Assembly (NCBI RefSeq): GCF_003614185.1
Contig: NZ_KZ987724.1
Span: forward strand, 3,996,107 to 4,060,106
DNA: 64,000 bases
DNA from: Paenibacillus aceti
GTDB taxonomy: Bacteria; Bacillota; Bacilli; Paenibacillales; Paenibacillaceae
Direction: 5' to 3'
Translations under genes and position numbers: made by a program
Notes under the pieces: model-generated
The model's input: only the letters and a program-made list of their open reading frames with translations
Database searches by the model: none
Told to the model about the DNA's origin: nothing
Part shown: one piece after another, positions 35,417 through 45,423 of the stretch
Position numbering within the stretch: position 1 is the stretch's first letter
How the letters are laid out: each line of letters opens with the position of its first letter

Positions 35417-37939
35417 CTATTCTACTTCTCTCAACCTAGCCACCACAGTATCCTTCGCAAGCATCCTATAGGCCAGCACTGTAACCACAATGGAGATGAT
35501 AGCCAAGAGCGGAATCGAAGCTGCGATCGGCAGCACATCCATATGGAAAACCGTAAAAGCGATATTCTCAGCGATCGATTTGATTAATCCATACGTTAAC
35601 AGCATGCCGAAAGTACCCAGAATCACCGCCGTGAACACTACGACATACAGCCCTTCATAGATCAGCATCTTCCTTAGCTGCTTCTTCGTCATTCCGATGC
35701 TCTCCAGAATCGCAAATTCATGCCGCCGGGCGATGATCCCGGTAATCATCGTATTCATGAAATTCATCAGCCCGATCAACCCTATAATGAAGCTAAGACC
35801 ATACCCAACGGTTTGGAAAATCGTAATAAAGCCCTGCATTTCCGCCTTATAATCATCCCGCGATTTCAAGATCAGTCCAGGAACCGAGTCTGTGTTTGCG
35901 CGGATAACCGTATCAGCTAGATCTGCTTGATTCGGGTCGACGTGAAGCGTAGCATTTAGAATGATACTATCTGGCTGCGAAGACTTGGACTCCTGGAGCG
36001 GAAGAAATGCTCTAACCCCGGCGATGTCATAAAACTTGACCCCAGCTGCATATAGTGCGTCCAATTTTACCACAGCCATCACTTCATAGCTCTTACCGCT
36101 CTGACCCCATTCGATCTTGTCCCCAGGGCGATAGAAGCTCTGCTCGCTTTCATCCAGGATCGCTTCTGAGACCAGCACATACTTGCCCGTCTTGAACTTC
36201 TCCCGATCGAACTCGCCCGCTGCAATATCGCTCTGATTCAGCACATCATACCAGCCCTCATCCAACTCATAGACCTGTATGCTCAGCTGTCCTGTCTCCA
36301 ATAGCGGTGAATACATCGGCATATCGGGATTCTCCTCCTTAGCCAGAGGCTCCAGTAAAGCTCTAACTTCAGCGCTCATCGGCAGAGTATCCGTCTTGAA
36401 ATACACCTTGTCTACCCGATCTACCCCGGCAATCTGGCTTAGCCCCTGGACGACTTCCTCCGTTAAAGCATAGGTACCATTCTCACTGACCCCTGTTTTT
36501 ACTTCCATAATCTCGTCCTTCACCACATAATCCCCGGCAATAAAAGAATTCAAATACTTATTCACATTCATGGAAGAGATCAGCGTATAAATCATACTGA
36601 ACAGGATGAGCCCCAAGGATAAGGAGGCCAGCATCAGAATGACTTTCTTCTTATTGCGCAACAGGTTGCCGAGCGCCATTTTGTATATTTTGGAGCCATG
36701 GAGGGTACGCTTGAGACCCCGTCTGCCTGTCTTGCTTACACCGGCGTATTTCACGGCTTCAACTGGCGAGATCCGCGCCGCTATCCTGCCCGGCTTACTG
36801 GCCGAGATCCGCACCGTGATATAAGAGAATATCGCTGCGCCGATGAAGATCCACGGGCTTACCGAATACGAAATATCCATCGTCAGATCCGAGAATGAGG
36901 TCAGCATCGGAATCAAGAGACAGCCGAGTCCATATCCAAGCCCCAGACCGATCGGCAGCCCGATGATGAATAACAGATTGGCCTGAATGACGATAATTCG
37001 CTTGAGCTGCCGCGGCGTCGTTCCAATGGTCTTGAGCAGCCCATAGAACTTAATATCCCTCACCACGGAAATATAGAAAATATTATAAATGAGCAAATAT
37101 CCGCTCAGCATAATGACCAGAATCAAGGCCACATACGGCAACAAGTTCACCGCATCATCGAACAGGGAGACACTGGAGTAAGCCCAATTCACTCCGGTAG
37201 GTGTGTCCAGTCCGGTGTCGGCCAGCACCTTATCGAGCTTTTCGCGAATATTCCAGGAGTTATTGAACATGACATTCAAGCTGATCGTATTCACATAGGT
37301 CCCGCTAAGCCGGGTCTGCTCGGGATCAATTTGCGCGACATATTTATCGACAAAACTCGGTGATACGAAGGCTAGTCCAGCCATTGTAAGATATTGATCC
37401 GCCTTGTAGTAGCCTGACAATTTAAAGTCCTTACTGATCTTCTGCCCATTAATATCGATTTCCAGGGGAACCGTCGCACCGAGTTCAAGCGGAACCCCGA
37501 GCTTCTCGAGCGCCCAGGTGTTCATGACAATCCCATCCTCATCTACAGGCAACCCGCCCTCGATGAACTCAACGAAGCTGTGCTTGGCTGTATTGTCATC
37601 AATCGAATTAACTTCGATCGAAGAGGTTTTGAATTCTTCATTCGTAACCCAGCCCACGACGAGAGACATTCCATATTCTTTAATGGATGGGTGCTGCTTA
37701 AGCGTATCGGACTCTCCCCGGGTCAAATACTTGAAAGTCCCGTGATAGTCCCCTCCGGCCGTCCTCATCTGCGTCTGTTCCATCGATTGATTCAGACTCA
37801 CGGTGACTGTGAAAATAGAGGTAATCATCAAGGCAGTCAATACGACCGCTCCGATAATCATCCAGTTCCGCACCGGACTGGCGCGCAGGCTCTTCTTGGC
37901 CAGCCCGAATACCGCACGCCGATTATTCGTTCTGATCAT
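35417..37939 (-). CDS. FtsX-type ABC transporter permease, 840 residues
   Basis: 840 residues. One membrane helix near the N-terminus is followed by a large outside domain (~50-260), then helices with an FtsX domain (~265-390). A second set of helix, outside domain (~475-690) and FtsX domain ends the protein. This duplicated MacB/LolE-like layout fits mechanotransmission transporters rather than classic importers. The ATG overlaps the ATPase stop by four bases. With the ATPase and two-component genes upstream it forms a self-regulated transporter module of the kind linked to cell-envelope stress or antimicrobial peptides. It is longer than BceB-type permeases (~650). The substrate is unknown. 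Confidence 0.88.
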   Translation of the reverse strand: MIRTNNRRAVFGLAKKSLRASPVRNWMIIGAVVLTALMITSIFTVTVSLNQSMEQTQMRTAGGDYHGTFKYLTRGESDTLKQHPSIKEYGMSLVVGWVTNEEFKTSSIEVNSIDDNTAKHSFVEFIEGGLPVDEDGIVMNTWALEKLGVPLELGATVPLEIDINGQKISKDFKLSGYYKADQYLTMAGLAFVSPSFVDKYVAQIDPEQTRLSGTYVNTISLNVMFNNSWNIREKLDKVLADTGLDTPTGVNWAYSSVSLFDDAVNLLPYVALILVIMLSGYLLIYNIFYISVVRDIKFYGLLKTIGTTPRQLKRIIVIQANLLFIIGLPIGLGLGYGLGCLLIPMLTSFSDLTMDISYSVSPWIFIGAAIFSYITVRISASKPGRIAARISPVEAVKYAGVSKTGRRGLKRTLHGSKIYKMALGNLLRNKKKVILMLASLSLGLILFSMIYTLISSMNVNKYLNSFIAGDYVVKDEIMEVKTGVSENGTYALTEEVVQGLSQIAGVDRVDKVYFKTDTLPMSAEVRALLEPLAKEENPDMPMYSPLLETGQLSIQVYELDEGWYDVLNQSDIAAGEFDREKFKTGKYVLVSEAILDESEQSFYRPGDKIEWGQSGKSYEVMAVVKLDALYAAGVKFYDIAGVRAFLPLQESKSSQPDSIILNATLHVDPNQADLADTVIRANTDSVPGLILKSRDDYKAEMQGFITIFQTVGYGLSFIIGLIGLMNFMNTMITGIIARRHEFAILESIGMTKKQLRKMLIYEGLYVVVFTAVILGTFGMLLTYGLIKSIAENIAFTVFHMDVLPIAASIPLLAIISIVVTVLAYRMLAKDTVVARLREVE

Positions 37940-38643
37940 GATCTCACCCCGGAGCCTCTAACACCCGCTGCCTCCGACTCATTCACAATCCGTCCGTCCT
38001 CAATCCGAATGATCCGATCTGCCGTCTGGGCAATCTCTTCATTATGGGTGATCATCACAATCGTCTGATTGAATTTCTCGCTTAATTGTTTTAGTAGGAT
38101 CAGCACTTCCTGGCTTGTCTTGCTATCCAGATTCCCGGTCGGTTCATCCGCGAGCACGATCGAGGGCTTGGTTGCCAGCGCCCGGGCGATGGCGACTCTC
38201 TGCTGCTGACCGCCAGATAGATTGGATGGGAGATTATGTACCTTCTCCTTCAACCCTAATGTGCTGATGAGCAGTTCTAAATACTCCTGATCCGCTGTTG
38301 CTCCATCCAACTCAATCGGCAGCACCATATTCTCATATACATTCAGGATCGGGATCAGATTATAGCTCTGGAACACGAATCCGACCGACCTGCGCCGGAA
38401 GATCGTCAGATTCTCGTCATTCATGGCGAATATATCATTGCCATCCACGATCACCTTGCCTTCCGTCGCCCGGTCAAGCCCGCCAAGCATATGCAGGAGC
38501 GTACTCTTGCCGCTGCCGCTCGTTCCGACAATCGCCACGAACTCTCCCTGCTCCACGGTGAGGGATACATCGTCCAGCGCTTTTACGGTCATATTTCCTT
38601 TTCCGTAGTATTTCTTCAGATGGTCTATTTGCAAGATCGGCAT
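37936..38643 (-). CDS. ABC transporter ATP-binding protein (MacB/LolD type)
   Basis: 235 residues from the ATG at 38643. Walker A is GTSGSGKST, the Q-loop FVFQSYNLIP, the signature LSGGQQQR, Walker B IVLADEPTGNLDS and the H-loop MITHNEE. The GNLDS motif is typical of the MacB/LolD/FtsE/BceA group that pairs with FtsX-type permeases. It powers the permease encoded immediately downstream. Confidence 0.95.
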   Translation of the reverse strand: MPILQIDHLKKYYGKGNMTVKALDDVSLTVEQGEFVAIVGTSGSGKSTLLHMLGGLDRATEGKVIVDGNDIFAMNDENLTIFRRRSVGFVFQSYNLIPILNVYENMVLPIELDGATADQEYLELLISTLGLKEKVHNLPSNLSGGQQQRVAIARALATKPSIVLADEPTGNLDSKTSQEVLILLKQLSEKFNQTIVMITHNEEIAQTADRIIRIEDGRIVNESEAAGVRGSGVRS

Positions 38644-38749
38644 CTCATCATCCCCAATATATAAAGTCTGTACCCCGTCGTACAAACTAAATATAGCAAA
38701 CGAATCTGTCAGGCCCGTGACGCAAATATAACGGAATTGACAGAATCGT

Positions 38750-39796
38750 CTATACCTTGGCTTGGCCGTCCGCAAGTAAGAATACAGAGAAGGTGGTTCC
38801 TTGCCCCGGCTTGGAGGCCGCCTTGATATATCCTCCCTGCGCGCTAAGGATCTCCCGGGCCAGATACAGCCCGATGCCTACGCCTTCAAAAGACGCGGTA
38901 CGCTTGCAGCGATAGAAGCGCTTGAAAACACTATGAAGCTCATCCTCTTCAATCCCTATTCCCGTATCGGCAATATCAATCCGCACGAATAATTCATAGG
39001 CAGCCACCGAGATGTGAATCCTGCCGCCGGGTTCGCTGTATTTTACCGCATTATCGAGAAGATTGAATAAGACCTCACTCGTCCACTTCGGATCATGATG
39101 CGCATGAATCGCTGTATCACAGTCTATCGTAATCGAGATTCCCTTCTGCTCCGCCTGCCTGTAGATTTGCGATATCCCCCTCGTGATTGTATCGATCACA
39201 GATGTGCTGTCCGGATGCATGGCGATAATCCCTGTCTCCAAGCGGGACATCTTGATCAAGGATTGGATCAGCCAGTCCAATTTGTCGGCCTGCGTACGAA
39301 TCTGTTTCACCCACTGCTGTGTGTCCCCCTCTAATCCCGATTGCTCCGCCAGCAATTGGCTATAGAGCACGATGTTGGACAACGGGGTCTTCGTCTGATG
39401 GGAGATATCGGAGATCAGCTCCTTGATCTTATTCTTCTCCGCTTCGATTTTCCGTTCATGGTGGAAGGAGAGATCGATGTAGCGGATCAGTTTATTTTCC
39501 AGGGAAGACAGGTTGGTCTCGCTATAGCCCGTTACTCTCGCCTGCCCGCGAATCGCCCCCTCGACGATCTGATCCAGCGTATCAACGATGTTCGCCATTC
39601 GCCTGCGCATCACTCCAAGCCACAAGACGCATATGAGCGCGAACAGGAACACGAACAGGACGGAGGGCCACAAGTACCTCTCCGCCTGGCCTGTAATAGA
39701 CATCATCCAACCCGTATAACCCAATACAAGCGATAAAGCCGTCACTGCGAAAATAATATAGCTCCTGTTAAAATGTCCCGCATCTGCACTCCTCAT
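38750..39796 (-). CDS. Sensor histidine kinase with two membrane helices
   Basis: 348 residues from the ATG at 39796, which overlaps the response-regulator stop. Two membrane helices near residues 15-33 and 44-62 are joined by an outside loop of only about 10 residues, the intramembrane-sensing layout. The H-box is ISDISHQTKTPLSN, the N-box LFNLLDNAVKYS, followed by DTGIGI and GIGLYLA. Kinases of this form beside FtsX-type ABC transporters often sense the transporter itself rather than a free ligand. That role is inferred. Confidence 0.93.
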   Translation of the reverse strand: MRSADAGHFNRSYIIFAVTALSLVLGYTGWMMSITGQAERYLWPSVLFVFLFALICVLWLGVMRRRMANIVDTLDQIVEGAIRGQARVTGYSETNLSSLENKLIRYIDLSFHHERKIEAEKNKIKELISDISHQTKTPLSNIVLYSQLLAEQSGLEGDTQQWVKQIRTQADKLDWLIQSLIKMSRLETGIIAMHPDSTSVIDTITRGISQIYRQAEQKGISITIDCDTAIHAHHDPKWTSEVLFNLLDNAVKYSEPGGRIHISVAAYELFVRIDIADTGIGIEEDELHSVFKRFYRCKRTASFEGVGIGLYLAREILSAQGGYIKAASKPGQGTTFSVFLLADGQAKV

Positions 39797-40485
39797 CTCA
39801 CACCCCCGCTTTCCGCGGCCCATACATACCCGAGTCCGTAGACCGTCTTAATATATTCCGGAGCGGAGGGCTTATCCTCAAGCTTGGCGCGAAGCCGCTT
39901 AATCGTCACGGTAAGAGCGTTCTCGTCCACGAAGTCGGCCTCGCCTGACCATACCTGATCCATCAGCTGCTCACGGGTCAAGATTTGGCCGGGATGATTC
40001 ACCAGCGTCCGCAGCAGCTTGCACTCCGTCCTGCTCAGGGCAAGAGCCTGACCGCGCTTGCGGAATTCCAGTCTGTCGAAAGCAAGCTCGATGTCCCCAT
40101 AGACCCGTCTTTCCGGCTCCAACGGCTCCAGCCTTCTTAATACAGCCATGACCCGGGCGCGCAGAACCATCAGACTGAAGGGCTTCGTAATATAATCATC
40201 CCCGCCCAGCTCCAGTCCGGTGACAATATCGATCTCCAGATCATTAGCAGTCAGAAAAATAATAGGCACCCGCGATTCCCGGCGTATCCGCTCGCACAGA
40301 TCCAGCCCGCTACCATCGGGAAGGTTAATGTCCAGCAAGACGAGGTCCAGCTTCTCCGCCGCTAACAGCCGCCCAGCCTCAGCCACATCATAGGCCTGAA
40401 GAAGGGTCACTCCTTCATTGGCCAGCGTTAATGCGATCCCTTTGTTCAGACTTCTATCATCCTCAACTACCAGTATCGTTGTCAT
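39793..40485 (-). CDS. OmpR-family response regulator
   Basis: 230 residues from the ATG at 40485, better placed after CGGGAGAG than the in-frame ATG at 40506. The receiver has the acidic pocket VVEDD, phospho-acceptor Asp in LLDINLPDGSGL, and Lys in ITKPFSLM. The C-terminal winged helix ends in DENALTVTIKRLRAKLED and VYGLGYVW. It forms a cotranscribed pair with the kinase (ATGA overlap) and probably controls the adjacent ABC transporter genes. Confidence 0.95.
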   Translation of the reverse strand: MTTILVVEDDRSLNKGIALTLANEGVTLLQAYDVAEAGRLLAAEKLDLVLLDINLPDGSGLDLCERIRRESRVPIIFLTANDLEIDIVTGLELGGDDYITKPFSLMVLRARVMAVLRRLEPLEPERRVYGDIELAFDRLEFRKRGQALALSRTECKLLRTLVNHPGQILTREQLMDQVWSGEADFVDENALTVTIKRLRAKLEDKPSAPEYIKTVYGLGYVWAAESGGVR

Positions 40486-40523
40486 ATCAGGGCTCTCCCG
40501 TACCATAGATTTGTTAACTCTAT

Positions 40524-40552
40524 TCTATAATACACTTGCTCTGATCGGGCAA
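40524..40552 (-). promoter_or_regulatory. Putative promoter of the two-component/ABC unit
   Basis: On the minus strand TTGCCC (40547-40552) and TATAGA (40524-40529) are 17 bases apart, about 40 bases before the response-regulator start. Confidence 0.4.
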
Positions 40553-40591
40553 CATCTAGGTAAGCTGATGGGCATGAGGTGTTTTTTACGA

Positions 40592-42202
40592 CTACGAATT
40601 GGACGCTTTGCTGGCTTGCTGAACCCGTACCCTCCAGTTATTATTGCAATTGGCCTGAATGACGCGATGCTCCGTAATATATTCAGTTACCAGATCGGCC
40701 ATATCGATCGTGATCTCCCGGACAACCGGCTTGCCGTGGTACATCTCATAATCCCCGCCGCCACCAGCGCGATAGCTGTTCATCACGACATCCAGCTCCT
40801 GCTCATCAGTTAGGGCTGTTCCCTTGTAGTTCAGCTTCACCACCCGCTCCCCTACAGGACGGGAAATATCCAACTCATATTCAATGCCTTCCCACATGTC
40901 ATAGTTATAATGCTGCGGCTTAGGCTCCAGGTACGCTGGATTAACCTGTAGCTCGCCGTCCGCCCCAAGCTGCCAGTAATTCGCTGTCTGCTCCAGCGCA
41001 GCCCGAACGTCCCGACCTGTCAGTCTTAATACAGCCAGCGTATTCGGATATATGAAATTAGCAAGCACATCGCGGCGTGTAATTTCCCCCTGGAAGCCCT
41101 GTGACTGCTCATTCAACAGCGCCGTATTGGACACCTCTGCCCCACTGGCCTCCATCTGTACCCGATTGATGAACTCGATGAAAGGATGATCCCCCAAGCG
41201 GCAAGCCAGCACCCCCGGCACTCTCATATCGCCCTGTACCATTCCGATCGGCTCATCCAGCCAGGCTTGCGTCTCTTGTTCAATCTCAAGGCATAAATCA
41301 AGCACCTGCTGATCCGGCTCTACCGACTCATCCAGCAAGAGCAATTCGGCTCGCTTATCCGTCAGCTCCCAGCCCCCGCTCTCTCCCCGGATGAAGCTGA
41401 CGCTGATTCGGCCCAGAGCCTGACCCAGGCAGCCAGGCTGCACGACCGTTACTCCATTCACTTCTCCAGCCAGGCTACGATGCTGATGACCCGTGATCAG
41501 GATATCGATTCCCTCAACTTCAGTGCACATCGCATAAGCTTGATTTTCCCCGGTTAGACGCTCCACTGGTTCCCCCGTCCACAGATCCCGCTCGAACCCG
41601 CCATGATAGGCTACCACCAATAGATCCGGCCGTTCCTCACGGCGAATCATCGGCACCCAGAAGCGTACCGTCTCCAGTGCGTCAGCGAACTCCAACCCCG
41701 TAATATGTCGGGGATTCTCCCAATTCGGGATATAGTGGGTAGTTACGCCCAGCACAGCGATCTTCAGCCCGTTATCCAGCAGCTTCGTAATATAAGGCTG
41801 ACCGAATGCCGGCTTCCCTACCCCCTTGATGGTAATTCCGGCCGAGAGCCACGGAAAATGGGAGTCTTCAATCACCTGGTATAAAGTGCTCAAGCCATAA
41901 TTGAACTCATGATTGCCGGGAACCGCCGCATCATATTCGAGCAGATTCAGCACCTCGATCGTCGGATGAACGCCCTGCTTATTCTTGACGAAATAAGCCG
42001 ATAACGGTGTTCCCTGGATCAGATCACCATTATCCAATAGGAGCAGGTCGGGATGTGTCTCCCGCTCCCGTCGGATTAATGTGGCGAGCTTGGCCAAACC
42101 AAATTGGCACTCGTCCTGCGCGCGGTAATCTGTCGGATAGATATGTCCGTGAATATCGCTGGATACTAGCATCTCCCATGTCAGCTCATGTCTCTTTTCC
42201 AT
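40592..42202 (-). CDS. Cytoplasmic 5'-nucleotidase / 2',3'-cyclic phosphodiesterase family metallophosphatase
   Basis: 536 residues and no signal peptide. The N-terminal calcineurin-like domain has all metal motifs: SDIHGH, DNGDLIQG, PGNHEF, AYHGGF and GHQH. The C-terminal 5'-nucleotidase domain (~330-520) has NTALLN and AGGGGDY. Secreted relatives are usually larger; this short, unsignalled form occurs in Firmicutes and probably acts on nucleotides inside the cell. AAGGGAG precedes the ATG. Single-gene unit, divergent from phnD. Confidence 0.9.
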   Translation of the reverse strand: MEKRHELTWEMLVSSDIHGHIYPTDYRAQDECQFGLAKLATLIRRERETHPDLLLLDNGDLIQGTPLSAYFVKNKQGVHPTIEVLNLLEYDAAVPGNHEFNYGLSTLYQVIEDSHFPWLSAGITIKGVGKPAFGQPYITKLLDNGLKIAVLGVTTHYIPNWENPRHITGLEFADALETVRFWVPMIRREERPDLLVVAYHGGFERDLWTGEPVERLTGENQAYAMCTEVEGIDILITGHQHRSLAGEVNGVTVVQPGCLGQALGRISVSFIRGESGGWELTDKRAELLLLDESVEPDQQVLDLCLEIEQETQAWLDEPIGMVQGDMRVPGVLACRLGDHPFIEFINRVQMEASGAEVSNTALLNEQSQGFQGEITRRDVLANFIYPNTLAVLRLTGRDVRAALEQTANYWQLGADGELQVNPAYLEPKPQHYNYDMWEGIEYELDISRPVGERVVKLNYKGTALTDEQELDVVMNSYRAGGGGDYEMYHGKPVVREITIDMADLVTEYITEHRVIQANCNNNWRVRVQQASKASNS

Positions 42203-42291
42203 TCAATGAACACTCCCTTTGCAGCTATTTCTATTGATTCTATCAGGCGAAATGCAGATTTATATTAAATGCGTATAAAGCGGCTCGAAAA

Positions 42292-42306
42292 CTGCAAATA
42301 TGCAGG
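42292..42306. repeat. Repeat family A hairpin
   Basis: CTGCAAATATGCAG followed by GCTTTTGAAAAG, the same palindrome and tail as at 6303 and 60124, placed about 35 bases before a family B repeat. Confidence 0.75.
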
Positions 42307-42339
42307 CTTTTGAAAAGGATAGGCAAGCCTCCCCGAGCT

Positions 42340-42524
42340 CTAACGAAACTCTATATCGTTATTTTCGCAAAATCAGCACCTGTTCCAATCTAACGAAACT
42401 CCAGAGCACTATTTCGATGGGAATCCACCATTTAGTCCCTAATTTGTCTTAATAGCGATATCCTGTTTCGTTAGATTCTGAAATCGCCCCTTATGAGGCA
42501 AATAGCGGTACCTAGTTTCGTTAC
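42340..42524. repeat. Repeat family B, copy 3
   Basis: CTAACGAAACTCTATATCGTTATT and a second forward copy from 42390 (CTAACGAAACTCCAGAGCACTATT) are followed by AATAGCGATATCCTGTTTCGTTAGA and AATAGCGGTACCTAGTTTCGTTA. It fills much of the 530-base gap between the phosphatase and phnD. The rest, 42525-42720, showed no gene and presumably holds the phnD promoter. Confidence 0.85.
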
Positions 42525-42734
42525 AGTCAGGGATTAGGGTGACGCCTCTGTTTCGCGTTCTCAAGCCACACATGGATCAACAACCTTCTGTTATTTGCAG
42601 GCTCGTCCGGGACATAGGCAATGCGAACTTCCTTTAATTTACATACATTTATCATTCCACTGACGATCCGTTAATAAATGAGCATTATAGTTAAGCCAGC
42701 ACCAAAAAATAGAAGCTGATGGAGGTCATCTCGC

Positions 42735-43730
42735 TTGAAAAAATTCGCTATGCTCGTTCTACCTTTATTCCTATCTATCGCCGTTCTCGGAGGCTGCGGA
42801 CAGAACTCCGCTTCCATTAACAATACCGACGGCAAAGCGGCAGCAAACTCCAGTCAAACTAACAAACCTGATGCATCTGCAGATAATACTAAAAAAGATA
42901 CCGGCTATGTTCCGACTACACTTACTGTACAATTCGTTCCTTCCCAAAATGCAGACACGCTCGAAGCCAAAGCCAAGCCGCTTGAGAAGCTGCTGTCTGA
43001 CAAAGTCGGCGTTCCCGTCAAAGTCAGCGTCTCTACGGATTACAACACCATCATCGAAGCGATGGCCTCCAAGAAGGTTGATGTAGGCTTCCTTCCGCCA
43101 ACGGCTTATGTTCTCGCTAAAGAGAAGGGTGCAGCAGAGGTGATCCTGCAGGCTCAACGCTTCGGCGTGGAGGATGAGACTGGCGCTCCTACTACAGAAC
43201 TGGTTGATTTCTACAAATCGATGATTATCGTCAAGAAGGATTCCAGCATTCAATCGCTCGCTGATCTGAAGGGCAAGAAGATCGCTTATCAGAATGTAAC
43301 CTCCTCCGCCGGGTTCGTATGGCCTGCTGGCAAATTGATGGAGGCGGGTCTCGATCCGCTGAAGGATGTAGAGGCTATTACCGTTAAAGGGCATGACCAA
43401 GGCGTTCTTGCTGTACTGAATGGCGATGTGGATGCCGCAGCTATTTTCCAGGATGCACGCAACACTGTGAAGAAGGACTATCCGTCCGTCTTCGAAGATA
43501 CCCGTGTCCTCACTTATACGGAGAATATCCCGAACGACACGATCAGTGTCCGCTCAGATATGAGTCCGGAATGGGTAGAGAAGCTGCAGAATGCCTTCAT
43601 TGAAATTGGCAAGGACGAAGAAGGACATAAGATTATTTCTGAAATTTACACCCATGAAGGCTATGTAAAATCCGATGACAGTCATTTCGATATCGTGCGG
43701 GATTATGGGGAAAAGGTAAAAACAGAATAA
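42735..43730 (+). CDS. phnD: Phosphonate/phosphite ABC transporter substrate-binding lipoprotein
   Basis: 331 residues from TTG at 42735 with GGAGG nine bases before. The signal ends in the lipobox LGGC (Cys near residue 21), so it is anchored to the outer face of the membrane. A Ser/Thr/Asn-rich linker precedes the PhnD domain, marked by VGFLPPTAYVLA, YKSMIIVKKDS and IAYQNVTSSAGFVWPAG, which contact the phosphonate in this family. It is followed by ATPase and two PhnE-like permeases, the expected order. No PhoP box could be placed. Confidence 0.93.
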   Translation: MKKFAMLVLPLFLSIAVLGGCGQNSASINNTDGKAAANSSQTNKPDASADNTKKDTGYVPTTLTVQFVPSQNADTLEAKAKPLEKLLSDKVGVPVKVSVSTDYNTIIEAMASKKVDVGFLPPTAYVLAKEKGAAEVILQAQRFGVEDETGAPTTELVDFYKSMIIVKKDSSIQSLADLKGKKIAYQNVTSSAGFVWPAGKLMEAGLDPLKDVEAITVKGHDQGVLAVLNGDVDAAAIFQDARNTVKKDYPSVFEDTRVLTYTENIPNDTISVRSDMSPEWVEKLQNAFIEIGKDEEGHKIISEIYTHEGYVKSDDSHFDIVRDYGEKVKTE

Positions 43731-43781
43731 TTCCCGGTCCCTAGCTCTAATAAGTGTTCAGATATACGCATCCACCTCTAC

Positions 43782-43813
43782 GCCAGCCGGAGTGCTTCCG
43801 CACTGCAGCTGGC
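43782..43813 (+). other. Intercistronic hairpin between phnD and phnC
   Basis: GCCAGC/GCTGGC and AGTGC/GCACT with a TTCC loop form a strong stem with a weak T-rich 3' flank. It may protect the phnD message or partly stop transcription, as is common after binding-protein genes. Confidence 0.55.
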
Positions 43814-43849
43814 CTCTTCTATTTCATGATTATAAAGGGGACTCGCCAA

Positions 43850-44623
43850 GTGATCGAATTACGAAATGTAACCAAAACATACCCGAACGGAACCAAAGGC
43901 CTGAGCCAAATCAATCTGACGATAGAAAAAGGGGAATTCATCGCAATCGTCGGCTTGTCCGGCGCCGGAAAGTCTACGCTGCTGCGTTCCATTAATCGGC
44001 TGCATGACATTACAGAGGGAGAAATCCTTATCGACGGGAAGTCTATTACGAAGGCTAAGGGAAAAGAGCTCCGCATGATCCGCCGCAATATCGGTATGAT
44101 CTTCCAGAGCTTCAATCTGGTCAAGCGTACGACCGTACTGCGCAATGTGCTGGCCGGCCGGGTCGGCTACCATTCCGTTCCCCGCACCCTCCTCGGTATG
44201 TTCCCCAAGGAGGATATGGAACTGGCTTTTCAAGCGCTCGACCGGGTTAATATTGTGCAAAAGGCTTATAGCCGCGCTGATGAATTGTCCGGCGGCCAGC
44301 AGCAGCGCGTCGCCATCGCCCGTGTTCTGGCCCAGGAGGCCAAAGTGATCCTGGCCGATGAGCCTGTCGCCTCGCTCGATCCGCTGACGACGAAGCAGGT
44401 GATGGACGATCTGAAGCGGATCAATACGGAGCTTGAGATCACCACGATCGTCAACCTGCACTTCATCGACCTAGCCCGCCAGTATGCGACCCGCATCATC
44501 GGCCTGCAGGCAGGCGAGGTCGTCTTCGACGGCCCGGTATCCGAAGCGACCGACGAGCGCTTCGCTGAAATTTACGGCCGGCCGATTCAGCAGGATGAGC
44601 TGCTGGAGGAAGCGGCCGTATGA
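43850..44623 (+). CDS. phnC: Phosphonate ABC transporter ATP-binding protein
   Basis: 257 residues from GTG at 43850, chosen because AAAGGGGA lies 9 bases before and the protein then begins [13 protein letters not shown], the normal family start. Walker [11 protein letters not shown]-loop [11 protein letters not shown], signature LSGGQQQR and Walker [14 protein letters not shown] are intact. PhnC drives uptake of phosphonate or phosphite through the PhnE permeases. It overlaps the next gene by four bases. Confidence 0.94.
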   Translation: MIELRNVTKTYPNGTKGLSQINLTIEKGEFIAIVGLSGAGKSTLLRSINRLHDITEGEILIDGKSITKAKGKELRMIRRNIGMIFQSFNLVKRTTVLRNVLAGRVGYHSVPRTLLGMFPKEDMELAFQALDRVNIVQKAYSRADELSGGQQQRVAIARVLAQEAKVILADEPVASLDPLTTKQVMDDLKRINTELEITTIVNLHFIDLARQYATRIIGLQAGEVVFDGPVSEATDERFAEIYGRPIQQDELLEEAAV

Positions 44624-45423
44624 AGGCGCAGTCGGAACTGAGGCAGCAGCCGCTCCGGCCCAAGGCTCCGGTGAAGATCAAGCATTATTTCACCGTGGCG
44701 ATCGTACTCCTCCTGCTCTGGGGCAGTGCCGTGCAGACCGAAGCGACCTTCGGGGAGCTGATCCAAGGACTGCCGAATATGCTTGATCTGCTGAAGGAAA
44801 TGTTCCCGCCCAAATGGAGCTATCTCGACAATATCTGGGCAGCGATGCTGGAGACGATCCGCATGGCGCTCCTGGGCACAACATTGGGCGCGATCCTGGC
44901 CATTCCCGTCGCCTTGCTGAGCGCCGCTAATATCGCCAAGCGCAAATGGATCTATTATCCGGTTCGCTTCCTGCTGAACCTGGTCCGCACCGTCCCGGAT
45001 TTGCTGTTGGCCGCTCTCTTCGTCGCTATTTTTGGACTAGGCGCCCTACCCGGAATCTTCGCTCTCGCTATTTTCTCATTGGGACTGATTGCCAAACTGA
45101 GCTATGAAGCCCTTGAGACGATCGATCCCGGCCCGCTGGAAGCGATGACGGCCGCCGGAGCGCACCCGATTCAAATCATTAATTACGGTGTTGTTCCACA
45201 AATCCGGCCTCATTTCATCTCGTTTGTGCTCTATACCTTCGAGATCAATGTCCGTGCAGCAGCGGTGCTCGGCCTGGTCGGAGCTGGCGGAATCGGTCAT
45301 TATTACGAGGTCACCCTGGGATTTCTGGAGTACGACAAGACCTGCATAATCATTATCGTGACTTTGGCGGTCGTACTGCTCATCGATTATATTAGCTCGA
45401 AGCTGCGGGAGAAACTGATATGA
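44620..45423 (+). CDS. phnE: Phosphonate ABC transporter permease 1
   Basis: 267 residues, about six membrane helices. [20 protein letters not shown] and [32 protein letters not shown], the EAA loop that contacts the ATPase, are PhnE hallmarks. It starts in an ATGA overlap with phnC. The closely related next gene suggests a heterodimeric channel. Confidence 0.94.
   Translation: MKAQSELRQQPLRPKAPVKIKHYFTVAIVLLLLWGSAVQTEATFGELIQGLPNMLDLLKEMFPPKWSYLDNIWAAMLETIRMALLGTTLGAILAIPVALLSAANIAKRKWIYYPVRFLLNLVRTVPDLLLAALFVAIFGLGALPGIFALAIFSLGLIAKLSYEALETIDPGPLEAMTAAGAHPIQIINYGVVPQIRPHFISFVLYTFEINVRAAAVLGLVGAGGIGHYYEVTLGFLEYDKTCIIIIVTLAVVLLIDYISSKLREKLI

Noticed and set aside
42600-42734. PhoP (phosphate starvation) boxes before phnD
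   Set aside because: TTTAAT/TTACAT-like stretches occur, but not as a convincing set of spaced direct repeats.
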